Below, one piece after another: positions 42,159 through 52,570 of a DNA stretch of 64,000 nt. Position numbers and translations under genes: made by a program. The stretch lies in assembly GCA_009996515.1 (NCBI GenBank), contig JAACZV010000003.1, positions 124,001 through 188,000 of the forward strand, in the 5' to 3' direction. The DNA is from Comamonadaceae bacterium (GTDB lineage Bacteria > Pseudomonadota > Gammaproteobacteria > Burkholderiales > Burkholderiaceae_C). How positions within the stretch are numbered: position 1 is the stretch's first letter; every line of letters begins with the position of its first letter. Under the pieces are notes generated by a model. The model did not search any database. It had not been told where the DNA came from and saw only the letters and a list, made by a program, of their open reading frames with translations.

Positions 42159-42803
42159 ATGAATTTTGCGCAGGAGAAGCAGGGCGCATCCCGGTTCACG
42201 GGCTTCGGTATCGTGGTCCTGATCCACGTCGTCGCCATCTATGCACTGGCCAGCGGCCTGGCGCGCGATATCGTCAAGAAGGTCACTGGCCCCATCGACG
42301 TCAAGGTCATTGAAGAGCAGGTCAAGCCGCCGCCGCCGCCCGAGAAGGTGGTGCCGCCGCCGCCGGATCTCAAGGCCCCGCCGCCGCCTTTCGTGCCGCC
42401 GCCCGAGTTCCAGGTGACCGCTCCGGCCCCGCCGGCCCCGGCCATCCAGTCCACGCAGGTTGCTCCGCCGGCCGTGACGGAAATCCGTCCCGCACCGGCG
42501 CCGGCACCGGCCGCGCCCGCTCCGGCGCCGCGTCCGGCCAAGATCACCGCCGGCATGGTCTGCACCAAGATGGGCAAGCCCGAGGTGCCGTCCGTCAACT
42601 GGAGCGGCGAGGCGCTCTACAAGGCCGTGGCCACCGTGAAGGCGGGTCGCGTCACCTCTGTCGAGATCACCCCGCTGCGTGGCGGCGTGGACCGCAAGGC
42701 CCAGCGCGCGATGCAGCAAGCCATCACGCAGACGCTGCAAGACACCTACGAGTGCCCGGGTGATCATGTGTTCGAGCAGGAGTTCCAGTTCAAGATCGAA
42801 TAA
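42159..42803 (+). CDS. tonB: Energy transducer TonB
   Basis: 214 aa. One N-terminal membrane helix (about residues 14-34, FGIVVLIHVVAIYALASGL) is followed by a Pro-rich periplasmic linker (residues about 50-130; many PPPPP, APAP units). The TonB C-terminal domain starts near 135 (GRVTSVEITPLRGGVDRKAQRAM). Two cysteines, one in AGMVCTKM and one in TYECPGDH, flank that domain and could form a disulfide, which classical TonB lacks. A strong AAGGAG precedes the ATG at 42159. It links the ExbBD motor downstream to outer-membrane receptors such as 38301-40979. Confidence 0.92.
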   Translation: MNFAQEKQGASRFTGFGIVVLIHVVAIYALASGLARDIVKKVTGPIDVKVIEEQVKPPPPPEKVVPPPPDLKAPPPPFVPPPEFQVTAPAPPAPAIQSTQVAPPAVTEIRPAPAPAPAAPAPAPRPAKITAGMVCTKMGKPEVPSVNWSGEALYKAVATVKAGRVTSVEITPLRGGVDRKAQRAMQQAITQTLQDTYECPGDHVFEQEFQFKIE

Positions 42804-42881
42804 GACCCGCTTCGAACCCGGCGCCACGGTGGCGCACCCCGATCCGCATCAAACCAGAATCTTTCCCTAGGAGTTGACTCC

Positions 42882-43709
42882 ATGATTTCTCGCATCACCG
42901 GCTTCCTTGCCGCCATCGCCATGGTCGCGACCCTGGCTGTTTCGCCCGCCCACGCGCAAGACCAGAAGCCGGCCGACGCTGCCTCGGCCGCCGTGGCCGA
43001 AACCGCCGCCGCTCCGGCTGCCCCCGCTGCCTCCGCCGCTGCGGACAATCCCTACAGCCTGGCCAACATCGTCGCCCACGGCAACGTGGTCGACCAGGTC
43101 GTGCTGGTCATCCTGGCCATCATGTCCATGGGTTCTTGGTACATCCTGGTGGTCCGTCTGTGGGACACCAGCAAGCTGCAGTCGGAAGCCAAGGAAGTCC
43201 GCGCCTCCTTCTTCAAGAAGGCCAGCCTGGCTGACGGCGTCAAGGGCCTGAAGGAAGAAAGCGCCTTCCGCTACATCGCCACCACCGCGATCGAGGCCTC
43301 GGAGCACCATGAAGGCGCCCTGACCGAGAACATCGACCACAGCAGCTGGGTCACGATGAACGTCGACCGCGCCGTCGCCGACGTCAACAACAAGATCTCG
43401 GCCGGCCTGGGCTTCCTGGCCACCGTCGGTTCGACCGCTCCGTTCGTCGGCCTGTTCGGCACGGTGTGGGGCATCCTGAACGCGCTGACCGCCATCGGTG
43501 TGGCCGGCCAGGCTTCCATCGACAAGGTGGCCGGCCCCGTGGGCGCCGCGCTGATCATGACCGCCATCGGTCTGGTCGTCGCCGTTCCGGCCGTGCTGGG
43601 CTACAACTGGCTGGTCAACCGTAACAAGAGCGTCATGGGCCAGGTTCGTTCCTTCGCCGGCGATCTGCACGGCGTGCTGATGGGCAACCGCGCTGTCGCC
43701 AAGCGCTAA
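42882..43709 (+). CDS. exbB: ExbB/MotA/TolQ proton channel protein with signal peptide
   Basis: 275 aa. It starts with a cleavable-looking signal (to AVSPAHAQ, about residue 25) and an Ala/Pro-rich segment before the first channel helix (VVDQVVLVILAIMSMGSWYILVV). The conserved MotA/TolQ/ExbB block is present: LGFLATVGSTAPFVGLFGTVWGILNAL and AALIMTAIGLVVAVPAVLGYNWL. It forms the inner-membrane pentamer that uses proton-motive force to energise TonB. AGGAG lies before the ATG. Follows tonB by 78 bp. Confidence 0.95.
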   Translation: MISRITGFLAAIAMVATLAVSPAHAQDQKPADAASAAVAETAAAPAAPAASAAADNPYSLANIVAHGNVVDQVVLVILAIMSMGSWYILVVRLWDTSKLQSEAKEVRASFFKKASLADGVKGLKEESAFRYIATTAIEASEHHEGALTENIDHSSWVTMNVDRAVADVNNKISAGLGFLATVGSTAPFVGLFGTVWGILNALTAIGVAGQASIDKVAGPVGAALIMTAIGLVVAVPAVLGYNWLVNRNKSVMGQVRSFAGDLHGVLMGNRAVAKR

Positions 43710-43747
43710 TCAATCCCTGAGCTGAAGCTCGCACAGGAGCCAATGCC

Positions 43748-44176
43748 ATGGGCATGAACGTCGGATCTTCCTCCGGCGAGGACGATGTGGTCTCGACCAT
43801 CAACACCACGCCCCTCGTGGACGTGATGTTGGTGCTCTTGATCATCTTCCTCATCACCGTGCCGGTGGTGACGCAGTCGATCGCGGTCAATCTCCCCAAG
43901 GAGACCAACATCGTCCGCGTCACCAAGCCGGAAAACATCGAAATCTCGGTCAGCAAGGACGGCGACGTCTATTGGGGTACCAAGCTGATTCCCGACATGG
44001 AGGAGCTGGTGCAGCGCCTCGGCAAGGAAGCGGTCAAGAACCCGCAGCCCGAGGTGCATATCCGCGGCGACGACAAGTCGCGCTACGAGTCGGTCGGTCG
44101 CGTGATCTTCGCCTGCCAGCGTGCAGGCATCATGAAGATCAACTTCGTCACCGAGCCGCCGGCTCGCGGCGGTTGA
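43748..44176 (+). CDS. exbD: ExbD biopolymer transport protein, first copy
   Basis: 142 aa. Cytoplasmic N-terminus MGMNVGSSSG, a single helix with the proton-handling Asp in NTTPLVDVMLVLLIIFLITVP, then the periplasmic domain (QSIAVNLPKETN, VHIRGDDKSRYESVGRVI). A second ExbD starts 15 bp after it with the same ten residues, indicating tandem duplication and divergence. Confidence 0.95.
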   Translation: MGMNVGSSSGEDDVVSTINTTPLVDVMLVLLIIFLITVPVVTQSIAVNLPKETNIVRVTKPENIEISVSKDGDVYWGTKLIPDMEELVQRLGKEAVKNPQPEVHIRGDDKSRYESVGRVIFACQRAGIMKINFVTEPPARGG

Positions 44177-44191
44177 TCCCAGGAGTCGAAT

Positions 44192-44629
44192 ATGGGAATG
44201 AATGTCGGAAGCTCGTCGGGAAGCGGTGAACCCGAAGTCCTGATGGACGTCAACACGACGCCGCTGATCGACGTGATGCTGGTGCTGCTGGTGATGCTGA
44301 TCATCACCATCCCGATCCAGCTGCACACCGTCAACCTGGACATGCCGCCGCCGAGCAACCAGCCGCCGCAACAGGAGCCGGTCGTGCACACCGTCATGAT
44401 CGACTTCGACGGCACCGTCTACTGGGACGAGAACGCGCTGCCCAACATCGACGCGGTCAACGCCAAGATGCAGGAGATCGGCGCGCTGCCCATCAGCGAC
44501 CAGCCCGAGATCCACATCAAGCCGAACAAGCTGGTGGACTACGGCGTCGTGGCAGCGGTGATGGCCTCGGCCCAGCGCAACAGCGTCAAGAAAATGGGCA
44601 TGGTCGGTAACGAGCAATACGTCAAGTGA
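44192..44629 (+). CDS. ExbD biopolymer transport protein, second copy
   Basis: 145 aa ExbD paralogue. It repeats the MGMNVGSSSG start and has the membrane Asp in NTTPLIDVMLVLLVMLIITIP. The periplasmic part is more divergent (Pro/Gln-rich PPPSNQPPQQEP insertion). Xanthomonas and some Burkholderiales carry such exbD1-exbD2 pairs, where the second copy can be conditional. A terminator follows at 44668. Confidence 0.93.
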   Translation: MGMNVGSSSGSGEPEVLMDVNTTPLIDVMLVLLVMLIITIPIQLHTVNLDMPPPSNQPPQQEPVVHTVMIDFDGTVYWDENALPNIDAVNAKMQEIGALPISDQPEIHIKPNKLVDYGVVAAVMASAQRNSVKKMGMVGNEQYVK

Positions 44630-44667
44630 CGTGAGCTCGGGACCGCTGACACCGATACTGTGATGCG

Positions 44668-44695
44668 CGCTGCCCGAAAGGGCGGCGCGTTTTTG
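44668..44695 (+). terminator. Intrinsic terminator after the tonB-exbBDD operon
   Basis: GCGCTGCCC, GAAA tetraloop, GGGCGGCGC (one T-G pair), then GTTTTTG. It ends the TonB operon 18 nt before the TTG start of the next gene; partial read-through remains possible. Confidence 0.75.
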
Positions 44696-44712
44696 CTTTG
44701 CAGGAGAGCAAA

Positions 44713-45960
44713 TTGAAGACTTTGAAAACCATCGTGGCCGTGGCCGTCGGCGCCCTGGCCCTGTCCCTGAACGGCGCGCCCGGCGCGGAGTTCGGCGTCA
44801 GCCAGGCCGCTGCCCAGGAAACCGTGCGCAAGGAAGTCGGTGCACCGCTGACCGAGGCCAGCAAGCTGTACAAGGCCGGCAAGCACAAGGAGGCGCTGGC
44901 CAAGCTGCGCGATGCCGAGGCCGTGGGCAACCGCACGCCGGCAGAAAACTTCGCCATCGAGGGCCTGCGCTTCTCGGCCGCCATGGGTGCCGGCGACGCC
45001 GACACCATGGCCCGCTCCTTCGACGTGCTCAAGGGCAAGCTGGGCGGTCCGCAGCAGCTGCAGTACATGGAAGCCATCGCCGGCACCTATCTGCGCGCCA
45101 ACAACGCCGGCAAGGCGCTGGAGTGGGCCAACAAGTACTTCGCCGCGGGTGGCAGCAGCCCCGCCGTCAAGCAGATGCAGCAGCAGGCCCAGTTCAAGTC
45201 CGGCGACATGACCGCCGTGCTGAAGGACACGCTGGCCGAGGTTCAGGCCGACGAGAAGGCCGGCAAGACGCCCACGCAGGACAAGCTCAACATCGTGCTG
45301 TACGCGGCCCAGAAGAAGGGCGATGCGGCCGCGGAGTCCTTCGCCGTCGAGCGCCTGCTGAACTACTACCCGCGCAAGGAGCTCTGGGCCCAGGTGCTGG
45401 GCGGCCTGCAGGGCAAGAAGGGCTTCTCGCCGCGCTTCACGCTGGACGTCTACCGCCTGCAGCTGGCCACCGGCAATCTGCGCAGCGCGGATGACTACAT
45501 GGAGATGGCGCAGCTGGCGGCCCAGGCAGGCTATCCCGACGAAGGCAAGAAGGTCGTCGAGCAAGGCCTGGCGGCCAGCGTGCTGGGCCAGGGCGCCGAG
45601 GGCGCGCGCCACAAGCGCCTGCTGGACCTGATGGTGAAGAAGTCCAACGAGGCCAAGGCCGACGCCGCCAACGTCGAGAAGGCCGCCACCGATGCCAAGA
45701 CGGGCGACGAGCTGGTCAAGCTGGGCCTGTCGCGCGTGTTCGCGGGCGACAAGGCCGGTGGCCTGAAGCTGGTCGATGCCGGCATCGCCAAGAACAACTT
45801 CACCCGTGCGGACGACGTCAAGTTCTATCAGGGCCTGGCCTACTACAACGCCGGCGAGGTGTCCAAGGCCCAGTCGGCCTGGCGCGGCGTCAAGGGCACG
45901 GACGGCTCGGGCGAGCTGGCCCGGCTGTGGCTGGTGCAGTCGCGCAGCGCCCGGAAGTGA
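44713..45960 (+). CDS. Periplasmic tetratricopeptide-type protein
   Basis: 415 aa from a TTG at 44713, 6 nt after AGGAG; another TTG at 44698 would place the ribosome site inside the gene. A signal peptide runs to about residue 33 (VSQAAAQE). The rest is helical, with TPR-like units: LTEASKLYKAGKHKEALAKLRDAEA, YMEAIAGTYLRANNAGKALEWANKYF and DVKFYQGLAYYNAGEVSKAQSAW. Such proteins often follow exbD in related genomes and may assist the TonB machinery, but no specific function is known. Followed by a strong terminator. Confidence 0.85.
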   Translation: MKTLKTIVAVAVGALALSLNGAPGAEFGVSQAAAQETVRKEVGAPLTEASKLYKAGKHKEALAKLRDAEAVGNRTPAENFAIEGLRFSAAMGAGDADTMARSFDVLKGKLGGPQQLQYMEAIAGTYLRANNAGKALEWANKYFAAGGSSPAVKQMQQQAQFKSGDMTAVLKDTLAEVQADEKAGKTPTQDKLNIVLYAAQKKGDAAAESFAVERLLNYYPRKELWAQVLGGLQGKKGFSPRFTLDVYRLQLATGNLRSADDYMEMAQLAAQAGYPDEGKKVVEQGLAASVLGQGAEGARHKRLLDLMVKKSNEAKADAANVEKAATDAKTGDELVKLGLSRVFAGDKAGGLKLVDAGIAKNNFTRADDVKFYQGLAYYNAGEVSKAQSAWRGVKGTDGSGELARLWLVQSRSARK

Positions 45961-45996
45961 TGCGGCGCGGGCGCCCTGCGCCCGTCGACCCCATGC

Positions 45997-46024
45997 AAAA
46001 GGCCCCTTAACGGGGCTTTTTTTC
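45997..46024 (+). terminator. Intrinsic terminator after the TPR gene
   Basis: AAAAGGCCCC, loop TTAAC, GGGGCTTTTTTT (46012-46023). The A-rich left flank makes it work in both directions, so it may also serve the convergent SDR gene. Confidence 0.85.
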
Positions 46025-46040
46025 TTGCGCTGCTCGGCCT

Positions 46041-46799
<759 letters not shown>

Positions 46800-46815
46800 G
46801 ATGAGGATCTCCTGG

Positions 46816-46831
46816 TTGACGTAAACGTCAA
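46816..46831. promoter_or_regulatory. Palindromic operator, LiuR-like
   Basis: TTGACGTAAACGTCAA is a perfect inverted repeat (TTGACGT-AA-ACGTCAA) 17 nt upstream of the SDR start. It closely resembles, from memory, the MerR-family LiuR operator (ACGT half-sites spaced by two) that controls branched-chain amino-acid degradation genes, including IvdG-type dehydrogenases. No regulator gene is in the window. Confidence 0.6.
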
Positions 46832-46842
46832 TTGTGGACGAC

Positions 46843-46872
46843 AAAAAAGCCGCGGGGCTGTTGCGCCGCGGC
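46843..46872 (-). terminator. Intrinsic terminator after adk
   Basis: On the minus strand GCCGCGG and CCGCGGC arms (46866-46872 and 46849-46855) enclose a 10-nt loop and run into TTTTTT (46848-46843), about 20 nt beyond the adk stop. Confidence 0.82.
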
Positions 46873-46892
46873 CTTGTTCGAAGAGGCGGAGC

Positions 46893-47594
<702 letters not shown>

Positions 47595-47655
47595 TCAGCT
47601 CAGCGCTCGAGTATCGCACGCGGACTTTCGCCGGCCTGACGCCGCGGCGCGTGGA

Positions 47656-48393
47656 TCAGGCCTGCAACAGCCGGCGCACGCGCTCCAGATCCTCGGGCGT
47701 GTCGACACCCGGCCCCGGCCTGTCGGCGCTGACGTGCACGGCGATGCGTTCGCCATGCCAGAGCACGCGCAGCTGCTCCAGCGACTCGATCTGCTCGAGC
47801 GGGCTGACGGCCAGCGTGGGGAAGCGGCGCAGGAAGCCGGCGCGGTAGGCGTACAGGCCCACATGGCGCAGCGCCTGCTTGGGCGCGCCGGCGCCGTCGC
47901 GCCACCAGGCGATGGGCGCACGCGAGAAATACAGGGCCCGCCCGGCCTTGTCGGTGACCAGCTTGACGACGTTGGGGTTCGCGAACTCGGAAGGGTCGGT
48001 CAGCGCATGCGCCACAGTGGCCATCACGCAGTCGGGCTGGGCGGCCAGCGTGGCGGCACAGGCGTCGATCATGGCGGGCGCGATCAGCGGTTCGTCGCCC
48101 TGCACGTTGACGACGGTCTCGTCGTCGGCCAGCGCCAGCTGCTCGACGGCCTCGGCCAGCCGGTCGCTGCCGGAGGGGTGGTCGGCGCGCGTCATCAGCG
48201 CCTGCACGCCATGGGTGGCACAGGCGGCGGCCACCTCGGGCGCGTCGGTGGCGACCACGATCCGGGCCGCGCCGGACTCGGCCGCGCGGCGCGCGACGCG
48301 CACGATCATGGGCAAGCCGGCGAGGTCGGCCAGCGGCTTGTTGGGCAGGCGGGTGGACGCCAGCCGCGCCGGGATGATGACGGTGAAGCTCAC
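47656..48393 (-). CDS. kdsB: 3-deoxy-manno-octulosonate cytidylyltransferase
   Basis: 245 aa. It activates Kdo with CTP for lipopolysaccharide inner-core assembly. Motifs: [69 protein letters not shown] and [15 protein letters not shown]. The start is GTG at 48393, overlapping the Trm112-like gene by GTGA. Confidence 0.96.
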   Translation of the reverse strand: MSFTVIIPARLASTRLPNKPLADLAGLPMIVRVARRAAESGAARIVVATDAPEVAAACATHGVQALMTRADHPSGSDRLAEAVEQLALADDETVVNVQGDEPLIAPAMIDACAATLAAQPDCVMATVAHALTDPSEFANPNVVKLVTDKAGRALYFSRAPIAWWRDGAGAPKQALRHVGLYAYRAGFLRRFPTLAVSPLEQIESLEQLRVLWHGERIAVHVSADRPGPGVDTPEDLERVRRLLQA

Positions 48394-48605
48394 GGCGCGA
48401 GCGATACCGGGGCGCTGGCGCTGTCCGGATCCCAGGGCTTGGCCTCGCTCTCCAGCATCAGCGGGATGCCGTCGCGGATGGGGAAGGCCAGGCGATCGGC
48501 ACGGCAGGCCAGGGCGGGCAGCTCCAGCCCGGCGCCCTCGCGCAGCAGCGTCAGCGGCCCCTTGCACAGCGGGCAGACCAGCATTTCGATGAGGCGTTGA
48601 TCCAT
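48390..48605 (-). CDS. Trm112-family small protein (YcaR-like)
   Basis: 71 aa. It has [13 protein letters not shown] with a CxxC pair, a later [21 protein letters not shown] and an acidic tail, the pattern of Trm112/YcaR proteins. Bacterial members nearly always lie between lpxK and kdsB, as here. Only two to three of the four cysteines of zinc-binding relatives are present, so metal binding is uncertain. Coupled to lpxK (TGATG) and kdsB (GTGA). Confidence 0.92.
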   Translation of the reverse strand: MDQRLIEMLVCPLCKGPLTLLREGAGLELPALACRADRLAFPIRDGIPLMLESEAKPWDPDSASAPVSLAP

Positions 48606-49648
48606 CAGGCGGCAGCGAAGAGTTTTTGCAGTTGTTGGTCCAGTGCCGCCTCGAAGTCGGCACCGGGCGAGAAGTCTAGCGCCACGACCCAGACGGGCAG
48701 GGCGCCGACGCGCTCGGGCGGCAGCTTCACGGCGTCCTTCTCGGTCAGCACCACGGCGGCGGTGCCGGCCGGCCAGGGCAGTTCGGCGAAGTCGGCATGG
48801 TCGGGCAGGGCCAGGGTGTCGAAGGCCAGGCCCAGTCCGCTCAGCATGTCGAAGAAGCGCTGCGGCCTGGCAATGCCCGCGACGGCCAGCAGGCCGGGCC
48901 GCGCGCGCAAGTCCAGCAACACCTCCATGCGCGCCGGGCGGCCGGCCCACCAGTCGGCCAGCGTCACGGCGCCGGCCAGGCGGCGCTCGGCGACGAAGCC
49001 GGGCAGGGGGGTGCTGGGCCCGGCCGCGTTGTAGACGACCAGCTGCTCCGGCGCCAGCGGCTGCGGCGGCTGGCGCAGCGGGCCGGCGGGCAGCAGCCGG
49101 CCGTTGCCCAGGCCGCGCTCGTCGAAGACCAGCAGGCTCAAACGCCGCGGCAGCCGCCAGTGCTGCAGGCCGTCGTCGCTGACCAGCAGTTGCAGGCCCG
49201 GCTCCGCGGCCAGCAGCGCGCGCGCCGCGGCGACGCGGTCGCGGCCCACGGCCACCGGCACGCCGCCGCGCAGATGGATGAGCAGCGGCTCGTCGCCCAC
49301 CTCGCGCGCCGTCGACGCGCGCGTGACCAGGCGCACGCCGTCGCCCTCACGCCCATAGCCGCGCGAGATCACGCCGGCGCGCAGGCCGCGCGCGCGCAGC
49401 AGCGCCAGCAGGGCCAGCGTGGTGGGCGTCTTGCCGGCGCCACCGACGATCCAGTTGCCGACGACGATGACCGGCACGGGCAGCGCCTGTACGCGCTTGA
49501 GGCCGATGCGGTAGGCCAAGCGGCGCAGCGACAGCAGCGCGCGATAGAGCCCGCTCAGCGGCAGCAGCGCCGCGGACAGCGGCCCGCCGCTCAGCCATTC
49601 GCGCTGCAGCCGGTCAGCGAGCGTCGGTCTGCGCGGCGAAGGTGACAC
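48605..49648 (-). CDS. lpxK: Tetraacyldisaccharide 4'-kinase
   Basis: 347 aa. It phosphorylates the lipid A precursor at the 4' position at the inner membrane. An N-terminal amphipathic/hydrophobic stretch is followed by [20 protein letters not shown] (Walker A), [28 protein letters not shown] and [10 protein letters not shown]. The GTG at 49648 is the only start that retains the conserved N-terminus (LQREWLSGG). This makes the gene overlap exbD by 35 nt. Confidence 0.95.
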   Translation of the reverse strand: MSPSPRRPTLADRLQREWLSGGPLSAALLPLSGLYRALLSLRRLAYRIGLKRVQALPVPVIVVGNWIVGGAGKTPTTLALLALLRARGLRAGVISRGYGREGDGVRLVTRASTAREVGDEPLLIHLRGGVPVAVGRDRVAAARALLAAEPGLQLLVSDDGLQHWRLPRRLSLLVFDERGLGNGRLLPAGPLRQPPQPLAPEQLVVYNAAGPSTPLPGFVAERRLAGAVTLADWWAGRPARMEVLLDLRARPGLLAVAGIARPQRFFDMLSGLGLAFDTLALPDHADFAELPWPAGTAAVVLTEKDAVKLPPERVGALPVWVVALDFSPGADFEAALDQQLQKLFAAA

Positions 49649-50030
49649 GCGTCAGGCCGACGCGGCGCGCGGCGTCCATCACGTTGACGACGGCCTGGTG
49701 GGGCGTGGCGGCGTCGGCCGAGATGATCAGCGACGCCTCCGTGTTGCCGCCCGAGGCCTGGCGCAGCGCGCCGACCAGGATGTCCACCGAGCGACCCTCC
49801 ACGGCCTGGCGGTTGACGACGAAGCGGCCATCGGCGGCGATGCCGACGATGACCTCCTGCGGCCTGTCCTTGAGCTTCTCCGCATCGGCCGAGGGCAGGG
49901 TGATCTGCAGCTCGGTGAACTTGGAGTAGGTGGTCGACAGCATCAGGAAGATCAGGATCACCAGCAGCACGTCGATGAAGGGGATCAGATTGATCTCCGG
50001 CGGCTCGCTGTGCGGGGGGCGGAATCTCAT
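49614..50030 (-). CDS. ExbD/TolR family protein of the envelope operon
   Basis: 138 aa. The helix with the functional Asp is INLIPFIDVLLVILIFLMLST, followed by the TolR/ExbD periplasmic domain (TELQITLPSADAEKL, EVIVGIAADGRFVVNRQ, TPHQAVVNVMDAARRVGL). Distinct from the TonB-linked exbD pair at 43748-44629. It lies directly upstream of lpxK, an arrangement usual in betaproteobacteria. Its partner exbB is 191 bp upstream across repeat copy C. Confidence 0.92.
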   Translation of the reverse strand: MRFRPPHSEPPEINLIPFIDVLLVILIFLMLSTTYSKFTELQITLPSADAEKLKDRPQEVIVGIAADGRFVVNRQAVEGRSVDILVGALRQASGGNTEASLIISADAATPHQAVVNVMDAARRVGLTRVTFAAQTDAR

Positions 50031-50080
50031 GTCGGGCTATCCATGGTTTGCGGCCCCAGCGCCGCGTGCGCGCGCCCGGC

Positions 50081-50170
50081 GGACCGGCGCCGGGCCGCCC
50101 CAAGCCGGCCCGCAGGCGATGTGCTGGCGGCCCCATGCCGCAAGCATCGCCGTCCCCTTGGGGGACCGGC
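50081..50170 (-). repeat. Dispersed intergenic hairpin repeat, copy C
   Basis: About 90 bp in the 190-bp exbB-exbD gap. On the minus strand it aligns with copies A and B (GGTCCCC..GGGGACGGCGATGC, then ACATCGCC and GGGCCGGCTTGGGG). The hairpin centre has changed in sequence but still pairs: TGCT and AGCA (50122-50125, 50143-50146) plus GCGGC and GCCGC (50127-50131, 50137-50141), a compensated stem. Confidence 0.82.
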
Positions 50171-50220
50171 TGGGCGCGCCTGCGTTCAGCAGCGCGGGAC
50201 CAGACGAGGGGTTGTCCATT

Positions 50221-50838
50221 TCAGGCGGTATAGCGGCGCAGCTGGCCCAGCAGGCGGTCGGCGGCGGCCTCGAGTTCGAGCACGTACTCCTCGATGCGGC
50301 CGCGGAAGTAGCGGTGGAACATCAGCGAGGGGATGGCGATCATCAGGCCGAAGGCGGTGTTGTAGAGCGCGATGGAGATGCCGTGCGCGAGCTGGGCCGG
50401 GTTGCCGCCGCCGGGCGTCTGGCTGCCGAAGATCTCGATCATGCCCACCACCGTGCCCATCAGGCCCAGCAGCGGCGCGGCCGTGGCGATGGTGCCCAGC
50501 GTGTTCATGTAGCGCTCGAGCTGGTGCACGGCGCGGCGGCCGGCGAACTCGAACACCTGGCGCAGCTTGCTCTCGGGCATCTGCGGCTCGGCGGTGACGG
50601 CACGCAGGCCGGAGGCCAGCACCTCGCCCAGGATGGAGTTCTCGGCCAGGCGGTCGACCATGTCGGGGGCGGGCAGCTGCTGGGCGCTCACGCCCAGCAC
50701 GTCGTCCAGCAGCCGCGGCGGCAGCACGCGGCCGGCGCGCAGGCTGGACAGCCGCTCGATGATCAGGGCCAGGGCCACCACGGAGCACAGGAGCAAGGGC
50801 CAGATCGGCCAGCCGGCGGCTTGTATGATCGAAAACAA
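50221..50838 (-). CDS. ExbB/TolQ-type proton channel protein
   Basis: 205 aa with a TTG start at 50838, chosen because relatives begin FSIIQAAGWPIWPLLL. Three membrane helices; the channel block is MNTLGTIATAAPLLGLMGTVVGMIEIF and NTAFGLMIAIPSLMFHRYF. No signal peptide, unlike the exbB at 42882. Transcribed before exbD, lpxK, the Trm112-like gene and kdsB. Upstream in-frame codons to 51063 were rejected as intergenic. Confidence 0.88.
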   Translation of the reverse strand: MFSIIQAAGWPIWPLLLCSVVALALIIERLSSLRAGRVLPPRLLDDVLGVSAQQLPAPDMVDRLAENSILGEVLASGLRAVTAEPQMPESKLRQVFEFAGRRAVHQLERYMNTLGTIATAAPLLGLMGTVVGMIEIFGSQTPGGGNPAQLAHGISIALYNTAFGLMIAIPSLMFHRYFRGRIEEYVLELEAAADRLLGQLRRYTA

Positions 50839-51158
50839 GGTCGTCCCCGTCGAGAAGGCGGCCACTGGCCGGCCGCGAAAACGGCCGTTTATGGGCCGGG
50901 AAGTGCGCGGGATTATGGCCCCAGGCTTGGGCTGCGCTGCCCACGTCCTAACCCCGACAAGCGCCCGCCGCCATCCACTGTTGCTGTGGACAACTTTGTG
51001 GGCAAGCCTGGGGCGGAGGCCGGCAGGGGCCATCAAATCAAGGCCTTGGACAACTTGCCACAAGTTTGAGCAGCGGATTTCGAATTGAAAAACAAGGCCT
51101 TATGTGCTCATGACGGCGCCGTGACAGCCACGACGCAGCGCAATCGCCCGCCAGCCCA
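50839..51158. other. Divergent intergenic region exbB/xseA
   Basis: 320 bp without a convincing gene. It must contain promoters for both directions. Two similar stretches, TGTGGACAACTTTGTGGG (50985-51002) and TTGGACAACTTGCCACA (51047-51063), repeat a GGACAACTT core and may be a regulator or replication-protein binding motif. No clear sigma-70 hexamers were identified. Confidence 0.5.
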
Positions 51159-52511
51159 ATGCCGGCGCGGCTGTGGACTTCCCGGCCCGCGCCGGCCTTG
51201 GGTTTGCGCGTGATTGAGGGGCGCGGACCCGCATCGGGCCGTCGTGTCTGGGGCGTGGCCGGCCTGCTGGAGGCCGTGGGCCGCAGCCTGGCCGAGCGCT
51301 TCTCGGTGGTCGTCGTGGGCGGCGAGATCAGCGGCTTCACGCGCGCCGCCAGCGGCCACTGCTATTTCGGGCTGAAGGATGCCGACGGCCAGTCGGCCAG
51401 CCTGCGCTGCGCGATGTTCCGCCGCGCGGCGGCGCTGCTGGACTTCACGCCGGGCGAGGGTGTGCTGGTGGAGCTGCGCGGCCGCGTGGCCGTCTACGAG
51501 CCGCGCGGCGAGCTGCAGTTCGTCGTCGAGGCCATGCGCCGGGCCGGCGCCGGCACGCTGTACGAGCAGTTCCTGAAGCTGCGCGCGCGGCTGGCGGCCG
51601 AGGGCTTGTTCGATGCCGAGGCCAAGCGCGCGCTGCCCGCCCATCCGACGCGCATTGGCGTCATCACGTCGGCGGCCGGCGCGGCCCTGCACGACGTGCT
51701 GACGGCGCTGGCCCGGCGCGCGCCGCAGGTCGAGGTCATCGTCTACCCCAGCCCGGTGCAGGGGGTGGAGGCGCCGCCGGCCCTGGTCCGGGCGCTGCAG
51801 GCGGCCAATGCGCGCGCCGAGGTGGACCTGCTGCTGCTGGTGCGCGGCGGCGGCTCGCTGGAGGACTTGTGGGCCTTCAACGACGAGCGCGTCGTGCGCG
51901 CGGTGGCGTCCTCGGCCCTGCCCGTCGTCTGCGGCGTGGGCCACGAGACCGACGTGACGCTCTGCGACCTGGCCGCCGACCTGCGCGCGCCCACGCCCAC
52001 GGCCGCCGCCGAGCTGGCGGCGCCGTCGCGTGAATCCCTGTTGGCCCAGCTCGCCCAGCTGGAGCGCGGCCTGAGCCTGCGCACCGAGCACCGCCTGCAG
52101 TCGCTGGCCCAGCGCCTGGACCGGCTGGCGCTGCGGCTGTCCCGGCCCAGCGAGGTGTTGGCGCGCCAGCGGCGGCTGCTGGAGCTGCTGGCCCAGCGGG
52201 CGGGCGCCGCACCCGGCCGTCGCATCGAGCTGCAGGGGCAGCGCCTGCATCATCTGGCGCAGCGCCACCAGCGCGCGGGCAGCGACATGCTGCGCCGCCA
52301 GGCCGCCCGGCTGGACTCGCTGCAGGCCCGGCTGCAGGCGCTGGACCCCCAGCATGTGCTGGCCCGCGGCTATGCCTGGCTGGACGACGGGCAGGGCGGG
52401 GCGATCACCTCCGTGCGGGACCTGCAGCCCGGGCGCGAGCTGCGCGCGGTGCTGGCCGACGGCGGCGCCGACATGCAGGTGCTGCGCGTACGGCCTTTGG
52501 CGCAAGGGTGA
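51159..52511 (+). CDS. xseA: Exodeoxyribonuclease VII large subunit
   Basis: 450 aa. The OB-fold domain ([41 protein letters not shown]) is followed by the nuclease core with [42 protein letters not shown] and [27 protein letters not shown], then a long helical tail with many Leu/Arg/Gln. Degrades single-stranded DNA with XseB, which is not in the window. The start is uncertain: ATG 51159 gives a 28-residue unconserved leader, and GTG 51210 is an alternative nearer the homology start [10 protein letters not shown]. Confidence 0.92.
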   Translation: MPARLWTSRPAPALGLRVIEGRGPASGRRVWGVAGLLEAVGRSLAERFSVVVVGGEISGFTRAASGHCYFGLKDADGQSASLRCAMFRRAAALLDFTPGEGVLVELRGRVAVYEPRGELQFVVEAMRRAGAGTLYEQFLKLRARLAAEGLFDAEAKRALPAHPTRIGVITSAAGAALHDVLTALARRAPQVEVIVYPSPVQGVEAPPALVRALQAANARAEVDLLLLVRGGGSLEDLWAFNDERVVRAVASSALPVVCGVGHETDVTLCDLAADLRAPTPTAAAELAAPSRESLLAQLAQLERGLSLRTEHRLQSLAQRLDRLALRLSRPSEVLARQRRLLELLAQRAGAAPGRRIELQGQRLHHLAQRHQRAGSDMLRRQAARLDSLQARLQALDPQHVLARGYAWLDDGQGGAITSVRDLQPGRELRAVLADGGADMQVLRVRPLAQG

Positions 52512-52570
52512 TCGGCCCTCCCTACAATCCGCCGCGTTTCCCTTCCCCCCAACACCTTGAGGTTCAGACC

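Noticed and set aside
42301..42535. CCGCCG-rich tandem stretch in tonB as a DNA repeat or CRISPR-like array
   Set aside because: It simply encodes the Pro-rich TonB linker. No array of repeats with unique spacers exists anywhere in the window.
50985..50993. TGTGGACAA as a DnaA box
   Set aside because: One mismatch from consensus, no cluster of boxes and no origin-linked genes nearby. Listed only as part of the intergenic region.
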